Notes: a model not told the origin generated them from the letters alone. Shown: positions 28,520 to 37,648, counted from the stretch's first letter. The stretch: DNA of 64,000 bases from Pseudorhodoferax sp. Leaf267 (GCF_001422405.1 NZ_LMMV01000025.1:102826-166825); one strand, 5' to 3'. A program made the numbers and translations.

Positions 28520-30595
28520 GTGACCAAGACCGTTCCACCCGCTGCCTCGGCCAAGCTCAGCGCCCCCCAGCGCGCGCTGCTGAAGCTGGACCTGCAACGC
28601 GACATCGACCTGGCCCTGCACCTGCCGCTGCGCTACGAGGACGAGACGCGCATCGTGCGGCTGGCCGACGTGCGCGACGGCGAGGTGGCGCAGATCGAGG
28701 CCACGGTGCAGGCCTGCGAAGTCAAGCTCGGCCCGCGCCGCCAGTTGCTGGTGACCGTGGACGACGGCAGCGACACCTGCACCCTGCGCTTCTTCACCTT
28801 CTACCCCTCGCACCAGAAAGCGCTGGCGCCGGGTGCGCGCGTGCTGGTGCGCGGCGAGGTGCGTGGCGGTTTCATGGGCCGCACCATGCTGCACCCGCAG
28901 TTCCGCGCCGCCACGGGCGAGCTGCCCACGGCGCTGACGCCCATCTACCCCACGACGGCCGCCCTGCCGCAGAACTACCTGCGCCGCGCCGTGCTCGCGG
29001 GCCTGGCGCGGGCCGAGCTGCGCGAGACGCTGCCGCCCGGCCAGTCGCCCGTGGCCTGGAGCCTGCGCCAGGCGCTGGAGTTCCTGCACCACCCCACGCC
29101 CGACGTGTCGGTGGAGGCCCTGGCCGACCGCAGCCACCCGGCCTGGCAGCGGCTCAAGGCCGAGGAGCTGCTTGCGCAGCAGCTGTCGCAGCTGACGGCG
29201 CAGCGCGAGCGTGGCCGGCTGCGCGCGCCCGTGCTGCAGCCGCGCACCGACGGCCCCGCACTCCACGCCGCCTTGCTGCAGGCGCTCCCATTCGCGCTGA
29301 CCGGCGCCCAGCAGCGCGTGGTGGCCGAGATCACGGCCGACCTGGCCCGCGCCCTGCCCATGCACCGGCTGCTGCAGGGCGACGTGGGCTCGGGCAAGAC
29401 CGTGGTCGCGGCACTGGCGGCCGCCGTCTGCATGGACGCCGGCTGGCAGTGCGCGCTGATGGCGCCCACCGAGATCCTGGCCGAGCAGCATTTCCGCAAG
29501 CTCGTGGGCTGGCTGGACCCGCTGCTGGCCGCGCACGGCAAGCGCATCGCCTGGCTGGCTGGCGGCCAGAAGAAGAAGGAGCGCGACACCATGCTGGCGC
29601 TCATCGCCAGCGGCGAGGCCGCGCTCGTCGTCGGCACGCATGCCGTGATCCAGGACAAGGTGCAGTTCCAGCGCCTGGGCCTGGCTGTCATCGACGAGCA
29701 GCACCGCTTCGGCGTGGCCCAGCGCTTGGCGCTGCGCGGCAAGCTCGCGGCCGAGGGCCAGGAGCCGCACCTCTTGATGATGAGCGCCACGCCCATCCCG
29801 CGCACGCTCGCCATGAGCTACTACGCCGACCTGGACGTCTCCACCATCGACGAGCTGCCGCCCGGCCGCACGCCGGTGCTCACGCGCGTGGTGCACGACG
29901 CGCGCCGCGACGAGGTCATCGAGCGCATCCGCGGCCAGATCGAGGAAGGCCGGCAGGTCTACTGGGTCTGCCCGCTGATCGAAGAGAGCGAGGCGCTGGA
30001 CCTGGCCAACGCCACGGCCACACATGCCGCGCTGGCCGACGTGCTGCCCGGCGTGCTCGTGGGCCTGCTGCACTCGCGCATGGCCCCGGCCGAGAAGAAG
30101 GCCGTCATGTCGCTGTTCACCGACGGGCTCATGGGGCTCTTGGTCAGCACCACGGTGATCGAGGTCGGCGTGGATGTGCCCAACGCCTCGCTGATGGTCA
30201 TCGAGCACGCCGAGCGCTTCGGCCTGTCGCAGCTGCACCAGCTGCGCGGGCGCGTGGGGCGTGGCGCGGCGGCATCGGCCTGCGTGCTGCTGTTCTCCAC
30301 CGGCGATGCGCCACGCCTGGGCCAGGTCGCGCGCGAACGGCTCAAGGCCATGGTGGAAACGAACGACGGCTTCGAGATCGCCCGCCGCGACCTGGAGATC
30401 CGCGGGCCGGGCGAGTTCCTGGGCGCGCGCCAGTCCGGCGCGGCACTGCTGCGCTTCGCCGACCTCAGCACCGACGCCGAGCTGCTGGCCTGGGCGCGCG
30501 CGCTGGCCCCGGTGATGTTGGACCGGTACCCGGAGCTGGCCGAGCGGCACGTCCATCGCTGGCTGGGGGGAAAGGCCGAGTTCCTCAAGGCTTAG
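28520..30595 (+). CDS. recG: ATP-dependent DNA helicase RecG
   Basis: RecG remodels stalled replication forks and branch-migrates Holliday junctions. The 691-residue protein has an N-terminal OB-fold wedge region (residues about 60-145). Helicase motifs follow: LQGDVGSGKTVVAALAA (Walker A, about residues 286-302), APTEILAEQH, VIDEQHRFGV (DEQH box), MSATPIPRTLAM and the C-terminal HQLRGRVGRG. GTG at 28520 is taken as start, with GAGG upstream. The gene is followed by oxyR after 22 bp, an order seen in several proteobacteria. Confidence 0.95.
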   Translation: MTKTVPPAASAKLSAPQRALLKLDLQRDIDLALHLPLRYEDETRIVRLADVRDGEVAQIEATVQACEVKLGPRRQLLVTVDDGSDTCTLRFFTFYPSHQKALAPGARVLVRGEVRGGFMGRTMLHPQFRAATGELPTALTPIYPTTAALPQNYLRRAVLAGLARAELRETLPPGQSPVAWSLRQALEFLHHPTPDVSVEALADRSHPAWQRLKAEELLAQQLSQLTAQRERGRLRAPVLQPRTDGPALHAALLQALPFALTGAQQRVVAEITADLARALPMHRLLQGDVGSGKTVVAALAAAVCMDAGWQCALMAPTEILAEQHFRKLVGWLDPLLAAHGKRIAWLAGGQKKKERDTMLALIASGEAALVVGTHAVIQDKVQFQRLGLAVIDEQHRFGVAQRLALRGKLAAEGQEPHLLMMSATPIPRTLAMSYYADLDVSTIDELPPGRTPVLTRVVHDARRDEVIERIRGQIEEGRQVYWVCPLIEESEALDLANATATHAALADVLPGVLVGLLHSRMAPAEKKAVMSLFTDGLMGLLVSTTVIEVGVDVPNASLMVIEHAERFGLSQLHQLRGRVGRGAAASACVLLFSTGDAPRLGQVARERLKAMVETNDGFEIARRDLEIRGPGEFLGARQSGAALLRFADLSTDAELLAWARALAPVMLDRYPELAERHVHRWLGGKAEFLKA

Positions 30596-30617
30596 GGCCA
30601 GCGTCACAATACCTGCC

Positions 30618-31574
30618 ATGACCCTGACCGAGCTGAAGTACATCGTCGCCGTTGCCCGGGAAAAGCACTTCGGCAAGGCCGCCGAGGCCTGCTACGTGTC
30701 GCAGCCCACGCTGTCGGTGGCCATCAAGAAGCTCGAAGAAGAGCTGGACCTGAAGCTCTTCGAGCGCAGCGCCAACGAGGTCGCCGTCACGCCGCTGGGC
30801 GAAGAGATCGTGCGCCAGGCGCAGAGCGTGCTGGAGCAGGCCGCCAACATCAAGGAGATCGCCAAGCGCGGCAAAGACCCGCTGGCCGGGCCCTTGAAGC
30901 TGGGCGTGATCTACACCATCGCACCCTACCTGCTGCCCGACCTGGTGCGCCAGGCCATCGAGCGCACGCCGCAGATGCCGCTGATGCTGCAGGAGAACTT
31001 CACCGTCAAGCTGCTCGAATCGCTGCGCACCGGCGAGCTGGACTGCGCCATCATGGCCGAGCCCTTTCCCGACACCGGCCTGGCCATCGCGCCGCTGTAC
31101 GACGAGCCCTTCCTGGCCGTCGTGCCCACCAGCCACCCGCTGGCCGCGCAGAACCACATCACGGCCGCGCAGCTCAAGGCCGAGACCATGCTGCTGCTGG
31201 GCAACGGCCATTGCTTCCGCGACCACGTGCTCGAGGTCTGCCCCGAGTTCGCGCGCTTCTCCAGCGACGCCGAGGGCATCCGCCGCAGCTTCGAAGGCTC
31301 GTCGCTGGAGACCATCAAACACATGGTGGCCGCCGGCATGGGCGTCACGCTGGTGCCCCGCCTGGGCGTGCCGCGCGGCGCGCTGGACGCACCCAAGAGC
31401 AAGCGCCGGCGCGACGAAGAGCCCTACGTCAAATACCTGCCCTTCGACGGCGACCCGCCCACCCGCCGCGTGGTGCTGGCCTGGCGCCGCAGCTTCACGC
31501 GCTACGAGGCCATCGCCGCGTTGCGCAATGCCATCTACGCCTGCGAGTTGCCAGGCGTCAAGCGCCTGTCTTGA
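30618..31574 (+). CDS. oxyR: hydrogen peroxide-sensing transcriptional regulator OxyR
   Basis: A 318-residue LysR-type regulator. The HTH (residues about 4-62: TELKYIVAVAREKHFGKAAEACYVSQPTLSVAIKKLE) and the peroxide-sensing pair Cys199 (GHCFRD) and Cys208 (EVCPEF) fall at the same numbers as in E. coli OxyR. Oxidation to a disulfide turns on catalase, ahp and dps genes. It lies 22 bp after recG, probably in one transcript. A dps gene follows at 31683. Confidence 0.95.
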   Translation: MTLTELKYIVAVAREKHFGKAAEACYVSQPTLSVAIKKLEEELDLKLFERSANEVAVTPLGEEIVRQAQSVLEQAANIKEIAKRGKDPLAGPLKLGVIYTIAPYLLPDLVRQAIERTPQMPLMLQENFTVKLLESLRTGELDCAIMAEPFPDTGLAIAPLYDEPFLAVVPTSHPLAAQNHITAAQLKAETMLLLGNGHCFRDHVLEVCPEFARFSSDAEGIRRSFEGSSLETIKHMVAAGMGVTLVPRLGVPRGALDAPKSKRRRDEEPYVKYLPFDGDPPTRRVVLAWRRSFTRYEAIAALRNAIYACELPGVKRLS

Positions 31575-31682
31575 GCTCAAGGCGAGGGCCAGGCGATCGC
31601 CGGCATGGCCCGGCCTGGCTTGCCCCGGCCCGCGCGCATGTCTGAGAATCCCCGTTCCCTTTTGCACCAACCGAAAGATTCC

Positions 31683-32192
31683 ATGGCCAAGAGCAGCAAG
31701 ACCAGCGCCACCGGCGCGCCCAGCATCAACATCGGCATCAGCGACAAGGACCGCGCCGCCATCGCCAAGGGCCTGTCGCGCCTGCTGGCCGACACCTACA
31801 CCCTGTACCTCACCACGCACAACTTCCACTGGAACGTGACCGGCCCCATGTTCAACACGCTGCACGCGATGTTCATGGCCCAGTACACCGAGCTGTGGAA
31901 CGCCGTCGACCCGATCGCCGAGCGCATCCGTTCGCTGGGCCACAAGGCGCCGGGCTCGTACACGCAGTTCAGCCAGCTCGCCAGCCTGCCCGATGCGCCC
32001 GTCGAGCCGCCTGCCGCGCTGGAGATGGTGCGCATCCTGGTCAAGGGCCACGAAGCCGTGGCCCGCACCGCGCGCGAGCTGTTCCCCGTGGCCGACAAGG
32101 CCAGCGACGAGCCCACGGCCGACCTGCTGACCCAGCGCCTGACCGTGCACGAGCAGACCGCCTGGATGCTGCGCTCGCTGCTGGAGGAGTGA
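31683..32192 (+). CDS. dps: DNA-binding ferritin-like protein Dps
   Basis: A 169-residue ferritin-like protein that oxidises and stores iron with peroxide and shields DNA. It has the ferroxidase signature [37 protein letters not shown] near residues 44-80, where His and acidic residues from two subunits make the site. The lysine-rich N-terminus (KSSKTSAT) is the usual DNA-contacting tail. Position beside oxyR fits peroxide control, but no OxyR site could be confirmed by eye. Four bases separate its stop from the ubiA start. Confidence 0.95.
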   Translation: MAKSSKTSATGAPSINIGISDKDRAAIAKGLSRLLADTYTLYLTTHNFHWNVTGPMFNTLHAMFMAQYTELWNAVDPIAERIRSLGHKAPGSYTQFSQLASLPDAPVEPPAALEMVRILVKGHEAVARTARELFPVADKASDEPTADLLTQRLTVHEQTAWMLRSLLEE

Positions 32193-32196
32193 GCCC

Positions 32197-33114
32197 TTGG
32201 TCGCATCGACCGCAGCCGCGCCCACCAGCCGGCTGCAGCTCTACCTCGACCTGATCCGCTGGAACCGCCCGGCTGGCTGGCTGCTGCTGCTGTGGCCCTC
32301 GCTCAGCGCGCTGTGGGTGGCGGCCGGCGGCTTTCCCGGCTGGCACCTGCTGGCCGTGTTCGTGCTGGGCACCATCCTCATGCGCAGCGCCGGCTGCTGC
32401 GTGAACGACGTGGCCGACCGCGATTTCGACAAGCACGTCAAGCGCACCGCGCAGCGGCCCGTGACCAGCGGGCGCATCAGCGTGCGCGAGGCCCTGGTCT
32501 TCGGCGCCGTGCTGGCGCTGGCCGCGTTCGGCCTGGTGCTCACGACCAACAAGGCCACCATCGTCTGGTCGTTCGCGGCGCTGGCCGTCACGCTGGTCTA
32601 CCCGTTCGCCAAGCGCTTCGTGTCCATGCCGCAGGCCGTGCTGGGCGTGGCGTTCAGTTTCGGCATCCCCATGGCGTTTGCGGCCGTGCGCGGCGGCGCG
32701 GCCGACTGGAGCTTGCAGGCCGCCTGGGCCAGCGTGCCCGCGCTGGCCTGGCTGCTGCTGCTGGGCAATTTGTTCTGGGTCATCGCGTATGACACCGAAT
32801 ACGCCATGGTTGACCGCGACGACGACCTCAAGATCGGCATGAAGACCTCGGCCATCACGCTGGGCCGCTTCGACGTGGCGGGCGTGCTGATCAGCTACGC
32901 GTTGTTCCTGGCGATCTGGACGCTGGCGCTGCGCCCGCTGGTGCCGGGCGGGCTGTTCGTGCTGGGCATCGCCGCGGCCGCCGCGCAGGTGCTGTGGCAC
33001 GCGACGCTGATCAAGGACCGCACGCGCGAAGGCTGCTTCAAGGCCTTCCGGCTCAACCACTGGGTGGGGTTTGCGGTGTTTGCCGGGATTGTGGGGAGCT
33101 ATGCGTTGCGCTGA
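32197..33114 (+). CDS. ubiA: 4-hydroxybenzoate polyprenyltransferase
   Basis: This inner-membrane enzyme attaches the polyprenyl tail to 4-hydroxybenzoate in ubiquinone synthesis. The 305-residue protein has about eight hydrophobic helices and both aspartate-rich motifs: [19 protein letters not shown] (about residues 70-88) and [17 protein letters not shown] (about residues 198-214). The start is TTG at 32197, with GGAGGAG seven or eight bases upstream inside the dps tail. No ATG is close. Probably co-transcribed with dps. Confidence 0.93.
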   Translation: MVASTAAAPTSRLQLYLDLIRWNRPAGWLLLLWPSLSALWVAAGGFPGWHLLAVFVLGTILMRSAGCCVNDVADRDFDKHVKRTAQRPVTSGRISVREALVFGAVLALAAFGLVLTTNKATIVWSFAALAVTLVYPFAKRFVSMPQAVLGVAFSFGIPMAFAAVRGGAADWSLQAAWASVPALAWLLLLGNLFWVIAYDTEYAMVDRDDDLKIGMKTSAITLGRFDVAGVLISYALFLAIWTLALRPLVPGGLFVLGIAAAAAQVLWHATLIKDRTREGCFKAFRLNHWVGFAVFAGIVGSYALR

Positions 33115-33182
33115 AAACATGAAGGCGACCGTGTCATCGGCGCCCCAACTCCGTCACTATTGTTAGCCAGCGCGCAGTCCGG

Positions 33183-33779
33183 CTATTCCATTAACCGGAA
33201 CCAGTCGCGAACAGTCAGCTGCAGCCGCAATTTCTCGTCCTCGGCCAGCGGGCAGCAGTGAGCTATCGGATTTCTGAGCGCGTTGAGGCTCGCCATGACT
33301 TTTTGGACGGCTCTTTTGCTTGTGAATAAGCTGCCCCCAAAGATGTCCCAGTTGGTTTGAATTAAATCGGATAGCTCGCCAAATGTTGTGTAGTCCAGTT
33401 CATCCATAGAGCGGCGGGTTACTCCTGCATCTATCTCCTTTTGGATGCGCGATAATACTTCGGCTTTAATGGCTTGCGGAATTCGAGCGGAAGACCACCA
33501 TTCGTCTGTCTTCTCGGCCGTTTCTATTGTCTGTGAAACAAGAACTCTAATAGAGGTTTCGAGGGAGTAGAAAATTTCGTAGTGCTTAGCCATCGATGCG
33601 GCTTCAGCTCGGACCGCAAGATCAAACTGAGGATAGTAGTCGTCTTCTACTGTCTGGGGTGCGACTGCTGTGTGCCCAAGTTCGACCCCGTTTGCGCGAG
33701 CGATCCGACTGAGATCTTCGGAAAGCATCTGATTAGTCATTCCAAATGCTTTGACTTTTTCCAGTATGTCTTTACTCAT
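33183..33779 (-). CDS. HEPN-domain protein, Swt1-like
   Basis: A 198-residue protein whose codon use is clearly less GC-rich than its neighbours. The C-terminal half fits the Swt1-type HEPN domain: KVMASLNALRNPIAHCCPL, with the R-x4-H ribonuclease motif (Arg and His of RNPIAH, near residues 168-173), then ERLQLTVRDWF-like KLRLQLTVRDWFRLME at the end. HEPN domains of this type act as RNases in defence and toxin systems. The ATG overlaps the end of the DUF5343 gene by eight bases. Function as a toxin is inferred, not shown. Confidence 0.8.
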   Translation of the reverse strand: MSKDILEKVKAFGMTNQMLSEDLSRIARANGVELGHTAVAPQTVEDDYYPQFDLAVRAEAASMAKHYEIFYSLETSIRVLVSQTIETAEKTDEWWSSARIPQAIKAEVLSRIQKEIDAGVTRRSMDELDYTTFGELSDLIQTNWDIFGGSLFTSKRAVQKVMASLNALRNPIAHCCPLAEDEKLRLQLTVRDWFRLME

Positions 33780-34410
33780 TTGATGAGAGCAGATGCTCCT
33801 TCAGGCTCCGAAAGATTGCGTTAAAAACCGCCTGGTCCGCTGTCGCAGGCAGGTTGAGGTTAATTGTATAAGATAGATTCAAGCCGACGCGGCCGTCTTG
33901 CGACCGCTGCTGTTGTACTTGTATTGGTTGTCGGATTTGCTCGTCCGCACGTGCTCGTTCGTCAATAGTAGGCTTGGCTTCAACCAACTCAAAATCCGCA
34001 AAGCTCTTCAGAACCTTCAGGCAAGCGAGGGTCATCTTCGCGGCGGAATTTTCAGCATCCGCTCCAGTAACCTGTACTATCAAAGCGAACAGCTCTTTGT
34101 CGGAAAGGCGATAGAAGTATTCGTTCGCCTTCACCAGTTCGGTGTAGCCGAAGCGCACTGCTTCAGCCATTGCGGGGCCACCCGATAGGGGGTTGCGGAA
34201 ACGCCTATACAACTCCGTTGGTGTCCCGTCTGATGCTGCAAACCCCACGCGTTTGAGAAATGGCGTGATTGCGCCGCCTGTGCCACCTTTGATCTGCAAG
34301 ACGGTGTTAACGAAGTCGGTCGTTACACGAGGCGGAGTCGCTGCCGAGCGTATCTTGTCAAACGCCGTTTTCAAAGAACTGGAAGACGTCACGTAGGGAA
34401 GATTGGCCAC
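33772..34410 (-). CDS. DUF5343 domain protein
   Basis: A 212-residue protein matching the DUF5343 pattern: YVTSSSSLKTAFDKIRSAATPPRVTTDFV (residues about 6-34), FLKRVGFAASDGTPTELYRRFRNP and AVRFGYTELVKANEYFYRLSDKELFALI. The start is GTG at 34410, supported by AGGAA about eight bases upstream; no ATG fits. Lower GC than the flanks. Eight-base overlap with the HEPN gene argues for a coupled pair. I know no function for DUF5343; a role as partner or regulator of the HEPN protein is a guess from the coupling. Confidence 0.8.
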   Translation of the reverse strand: MANLPYVTSSSSLKTAFDKIRSAATPPRVTTDFVNTVLQIKGGTGGAITPFLKRVGFAASDGTPTELYRRFRNPLSGGPAMAEAVRFGYTELVKANEYFYRLSDKELFALIVQVTGADAENSAAKMTLACLKVLKSFADFELVEAKPTIDERARADEQIRQPIQVQQQRSQDGRVGLNLSYTINLNLPATADQAVFNAIFRSLKEHLLSSNE

Positions 34411-34529
34411 GCAAATTCCTATGGTTAGCGGTTGGGAAAACGGCAGTTTAGCAAGCAAGAGCGCTGGCACGGCGATCAAAGGTGCAAGGCTGCACGACTT
34501 ATCAGAACAAGTTAACCCCTTCTGCGAGT
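34411..34529. other. intergenic start of the DUF5343-HEPN cassette, nothing coding seen
   Basis: Moderately AT-rich DNA without a supported gene. It should hold the promoter of the DUF5343 gene and the junction with the decayed fic fragment. A small inverted repeat, GTGCA (34482-34486) and TGCAC (34491-34495), is present; its meaning is unknown. Confidence 0.4.
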
Positions 34530-34669
34530 GGCCGTGGCATACCGTTCGTGGACGTAACGCTGCTCGCGCACGAGCGCACGCGGTGGGTCGATGGCACTTC
34601 CGTGCGAAACGCCTAGACAGTGCTGACGCCCTGCTGTTCGGCCAGCCAGCGATAACTAATCCAGGCGGC
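34530..34669 (-). pseudogene. decayed N-terminal fragment of a fic gene
   Basis: The reverse strand reads WISYRWLAEQQGVSTV, a TAG stop, AFR, and, after a one-base shift, SAIDPPRALVREQRYVHERYATA. This lines up with residues 4-48 of the intact Fic protein encoded at 35253-36800 (WIGYRWLADRYGVVAV, AFR, SAIGTSRATVR, GYVHERYPPA). The start codon is lost and the homology stops near 34530, where the DUF5343-HEPN cassette begins. It is the stump of a second fic copy. Confidence 0.8.
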
Positions 34670-34808
34670 GTAGAGGATTTTGGGGACCGCCCAGAAAACG
34701 AATAAATGCCTGCGATCTTGATTGGATTTCGACCAGACGTAAGAATTTCGAATAACAAAAGGCGCGGACCAGAGAGGTCGGCTCTCGATACCGCAAGCAT
34801 CTGACCGC

Positions 34809-35252
34809 CCCTCCACCAAATAAATCCGCGCCAACCCGCGCGTGATCGCCTCCACGATCTGCTCGCGGCGCAGGCCGATGTGGGCGCCCAGGTGGCGCTC
34901 GCCCGCCGCTCAGTTGCGCGCCTTGAGTGCGCGCGCGATCTGGTGGTGTTCCTCATGCGAGGAGTCGCGGCCCACGGTCTCCATGTCGATCCAGCGGGTG
35001 AAGCGGATGCGCTCATTCAGGCTGGCCAGCATGCGCCACCAGCTCGCGCACCGGTGTATCGGTCGGCACCGCCATGCTGTGCTCCAGGAAAGTGGTCAGC
35101 GCGCGGACCTGCTTGGTCGTGGCGCGCCCCATCCCCAGGCGCAGGCACTCGCGTTGCCGGCCATGCGCGCTTCATACAGTTCCTGCATTTCCTGGATGGA
35201 CAGCAGCCGGCGCGCGAAGCGGCGGCTCGACGCGACCAGGAGCGCGCCATGG
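34809..35252 (-). pseudogene. decayed gntR (FCD-domain) copy
   Basis: Reverse-strand segments match residues about 80 to the end of the intact GntR at 36932-37627. They are LVASSRRFARR, IQEMQELYEARMA, ECLRLGMGRATTKQVRALTTFLEHS, MLASLNERIRFTRWIDMETVGRDSS and HLGAHIGLRREQIVEAITRGLARIYLVEG. It lacks the HTH domain. It carries a one-base deletion after ARMA, a deletion of about 59 bases between GCGCC repeats that removes DESFHLQIADMAGN, and a TGA in place of the Trp codon before AAGERH. It abuts the 3' end of intact fic. Confidence 0.88.
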
Positions 35253-36800
35253 TCACGGCGTCCCGTCCCCAGGCGCGCCCTGAAAGACAACCTGCAGTGC
35301 AGCAACGAGTTCGGCTGCGATGGCGTCGTCCGCCAGCGCGGGAAACTCCTTCACCAACGTATTCGACACCTGGCCGCCGTTATCGCGCACCGAACGGATG
35401 ATGCGGTCGATGTCGGTGTCCGGGCCTTCGATCACCTGCTTCACGCGCTCGCGCGCCAGCCGAAGGCTTCGCAGGGTGCCGGCTTCCTTGCGCATCTCCT
35501 GCTCGATGGTCACGCGCACGATGTCCGCGAGGTACTCGACGTGGTCGGTGAGGTCGGGGTATCGCCATGCGTTCAACGCGTCCGCGTAGCCGTCGAACTG
35601 CAGGTTGGTGCGCACGCCGTCCTCGGCCAGCTGCTCCGCCCCGAAGCGCCAGGCGTCGGTGTAGCGGCGCATGAGGGGCTGCGAGAACAGCTCGATCACC
35701 TGGTCATAGCCGCGGCGCTTGATCACCGAGCTGGTGATGGTCGCCGACACCGGCAGGATGAACGGCTCGGGCACGGCGCCATCGCGCCGCAGCACGTCGT
35801 TGACCAGGAAGCGCGAGATGCGGCCGTTGCCGTCCGACATCGGATGGATGTAGACGAAGCCGAACGACAGTACGGCGGCGCGGACCAGGGCGGCGGCGCC
35901 CGCAGTACGCTCGGCGCAGTCGCGCAATCCGCGCAGCAACTGCGGTGCATCGTCCCAATGGGGTGCGATGTAGTGGACCACCTCGCGGAATCCGTCGACC
36001 TCGCCGACGAACACGGGTGATCGCCGCACGCCATAGCGCGTCGCGCGCGGCCCCAGGATCTCGGCCTGCAATGCGCCTAACGACGCCTCCGACAACGGGT
36101 CTTCGTGCCGGCCGCACCAGCGCTCCATCGCGGCGGCGAAGCGCCGCACCCGGTCGACATGCTGCTCTTCGCGCTCGATCGCAAAGCTGGCGCGGCTTTC
36201 CTTGATGGTGAGCCAGACAGCGCTGCGCTGCAGGATGTCGGCGCCGAATTCCGCCTCGAGGGCCGCCAGATGCTCCGCACACGCGTACTGCTCGGCCTGC
36301 CGGACGGCGGGCGTGCGCATCACCATGGGGCAGAAGTCGCGCGAGCCGGGCAGGTTGTCGCGCACCCGCCACCGCTGGTTGTTTGTTGATCGGGAAGCGG
36401 TCAGGTAGGTCTCTGCATCGAGCGCGGTCACATAGTTGCCGGCCGCGACGCCCGGGACATCGAGCCTGCGACCCGTGAGGTACTCGTAGAAGAAGCCGGC
36501 GCGGCGGGCGTACTGCCCGGTGGGTTCTGCGGCGACCCAGGCTTGCAGTTCAGCGGCCGGCGCGGCGTCGAACAGGCGTGCGAGGAATTCCAGGTGGACG
36601 CCCTCGTGCTTGAGGGCGAAGGTCAGGTGGCCCGCCAGGGACGCCGCGGGCCGGGCAGCAGGCGGATACCGTTCATGGACGTAACCGTTGTCCCGGACGG
36701 TCGCACGCGATGTGCCGATCGCACTGTCCACGCGAAACGCCTGGACGGCCACCACGCCGTACCGGTCGGCCAACCAGCGGTATCCGATCCAGTCGGGCAT
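35253..36800 (-). CDS. Fic family protein (predicted AMPylator)
   Basis: A 515-residue Fic protein. The catalytic motif HPMSDGNGRISR is at residues 319-330, with the Fic His and the DGNGR phosphate loop intact. Upstream, SFAIER at residues 205-210 is a plausible inhibitory helix: a Ser and the key Glu209 are present, but Arg replaces the usual Gly/Asn. A C-terminal winged-helix-like part (DRIIRSVRDNGGQVSNTLVKEFP) ends the protein. Fic enzymes usually transfer AMP onto target proteins. It follows the intact gntR by 131 bp on the same strand and ends at the decayed gntR copy. Confidence 0.92.
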   Translation of the reverse strand: MPDWIGYRWLADRYGVVAVQAFRVDSAIGTSRATVRDNGYVHERYPPAARPAASLAGHLTFALKHEGVHLEFLARLFDAAPAAELQAWVAAEPTGQYARRAGFFYEYLTGRRLDVPGVAAGNYVTALDAETYLTASRSTNNQRWRVRDNLPGSRDFCPMVMRTPAVRQAEQYACAEHLAALEAEFGADILQRSAVWLTIKESRASFAIEREEQHVDRVRRFAAAMERWCGRHEDPLSEASLGALQAEILGPRATRYGVRRSPVFVGEVDGFREVVHYIAPHWDDAPQLLRGLRDCAERTAGAAALVRAAVLSFGFVYIHPMSDGNGRISRFLVNDVLRRDGAVPEPFILPVSATITSSVIKRRGYDQVIELFSQPLMRRYTDAWRFGAEQLAEDGVRTNLQFDGYADALNAWRYPDLTDHVEYLADIVRVTIEQEMRKEAGTLRSLRLARERVKQVIEGPDTDIDRIIRSVRDNGGQVSNTLVKEFPALADDAIAAELVAALQVVFQGAPGDGTP

Positions 36801-36931
36801 TGAGGAACTGGGGGACAGCCCAGAAAACGATTAGGTGCGTGAGATATTGATTAGATTTCAGGCGTGCGTCAAGATTTCGATTAAAACGGAGCGGTAGTCG
36901 AACAGAGGGGGCTCTTGTTGTCGCAAGCAGC

Positions 36932-37627
36932 TCAAAGCCCCTCCACCAAATAAATCCGCGCCAACCCCCGCGTGATCGCCTCCACGATCTGGTCGCGGCG
37001 CAGGCCGATGTGGGCGCCCAGGTGCTTCTCCCCCGCCGCCCAGTCGCGCGCCTTCAGCGCCCGCGCGATCTGCCGGTGTTCCTTCTGCGTGGAGTCGCGG
37101 CCCACGGTCTCCATGTCGATCCAGCGGATGAAGCGGATGCGCTCGTTCAGGCTGGCCAGCATGCGCCGCAGCTCGGCGTTGCCGGCCATGTCGGCGATCT
37201 GCAGATGAAAGCTCTCGTCCAGCGCCACCAGCTCGCGCACCGGGGTGTCGGGCGCCACCGACTTGCTGTGTTCCAGGAAGGTGATGAGCGCGCGCACCTG
37301 CTCGGCCGTGGCGCGCTCCATCGCCAGGCGCAGGCATTCGCGCTCCACGGCCATGCGCGCTTCGTACAGGTCCTGCATCTCCTGGATGTCGAGCGGCCGC
37401 CGCACAAAGCCGCGGCTGGACGCCACCAGGAAACCATCCGTCGCCAGCGTGTTCAGCGCCTCGCGCACCGGCGTGCGGCTCACGCCCAGGCGCTCGGCCA
37501 GCTCGATCTCGCTCAGGCGCTCGCCGGGCTTCAACTGGTAGGAGATCGCCATGTCGCGCAGGATGCTCAGCACGCTGGAACCGCGCTCGCGGCGCACGGC
37601 GGAAATGGGGGCGGGTGAGGTCTTCAT
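36932..37627 (-). CDS. GntR-family regulator with FCD domain
   Basis: A 231-residue regulator. The winged helix (residues about 10-75) contains LSEIELAERLGVSRTPVREALNTLATDGFL. The FCD ligand domain carries DESFHLQIADMAGN and two further histidines (KEHRQIA, HLGAHIG) placed to bind a metal. FCD regulators sense organic acids and mostly repress catabolic genes. The start at 37627 is the last ATG before a perfect 16-bp palindrome shared with the divergent TPP-enzyme operon. The operator and layout point to control of that operon. Confidence 0.93.
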   Translation of the reverse strand: MKTSPAPISAVRRERGSSVLSILRDMAISYQLKPGERLSEIELAERLGVSRTPVREALNTLATDGFLVASSRGFVRRPLDIQEMQDLYEARMAVERECLRLAMERATAEQVRALITFLEHSKSVAPDTPVRELVALDESFHLQIADMAGNAELRRMLASLNERIRFIRWIDMETVGRDSTQKEHRQIARALKARDWAAGEKHLGAHIGLRRDQIVEAITRGLARIYLVEGL

Positions 37628-37632
37628 GGCCC

Positions 37633-37648
37633 GCTCAGTATACTGAGC
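37633..37648. promoter_or_regulatory. 16-bp perfect palindrome, probable GntR operator
   Basis: GCTCAGTATACTGAGC is a perfect inverted repeat lying between the divergent gntR and the TPP-enzyme gene, six bases from the gntR ATG. A further ATACTGA half-site follows at about 37652-37658. FCD-type GntR proteins bind short palindromes of the general form with a TATAC-like centre. Autoregulation plus control of the divergent operon is inferred. Confidence 0.65.

Noticed and set aside
31592..31601. GGCGATCGCC palindrome before dps as an OxyR or other operator
   Set aside because: It does not match the spaced ATAG-type OxyR pattern, and such GC palindromes are expected by chance at this GC content.
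34842..36020. 392-residue forward open frame across the gntR pseudogene and fic
   Set aside because: It is the antisense of fic and of the decayed gntR. No domain is recognised, and fic on the other strand has an intact catalytic motif.
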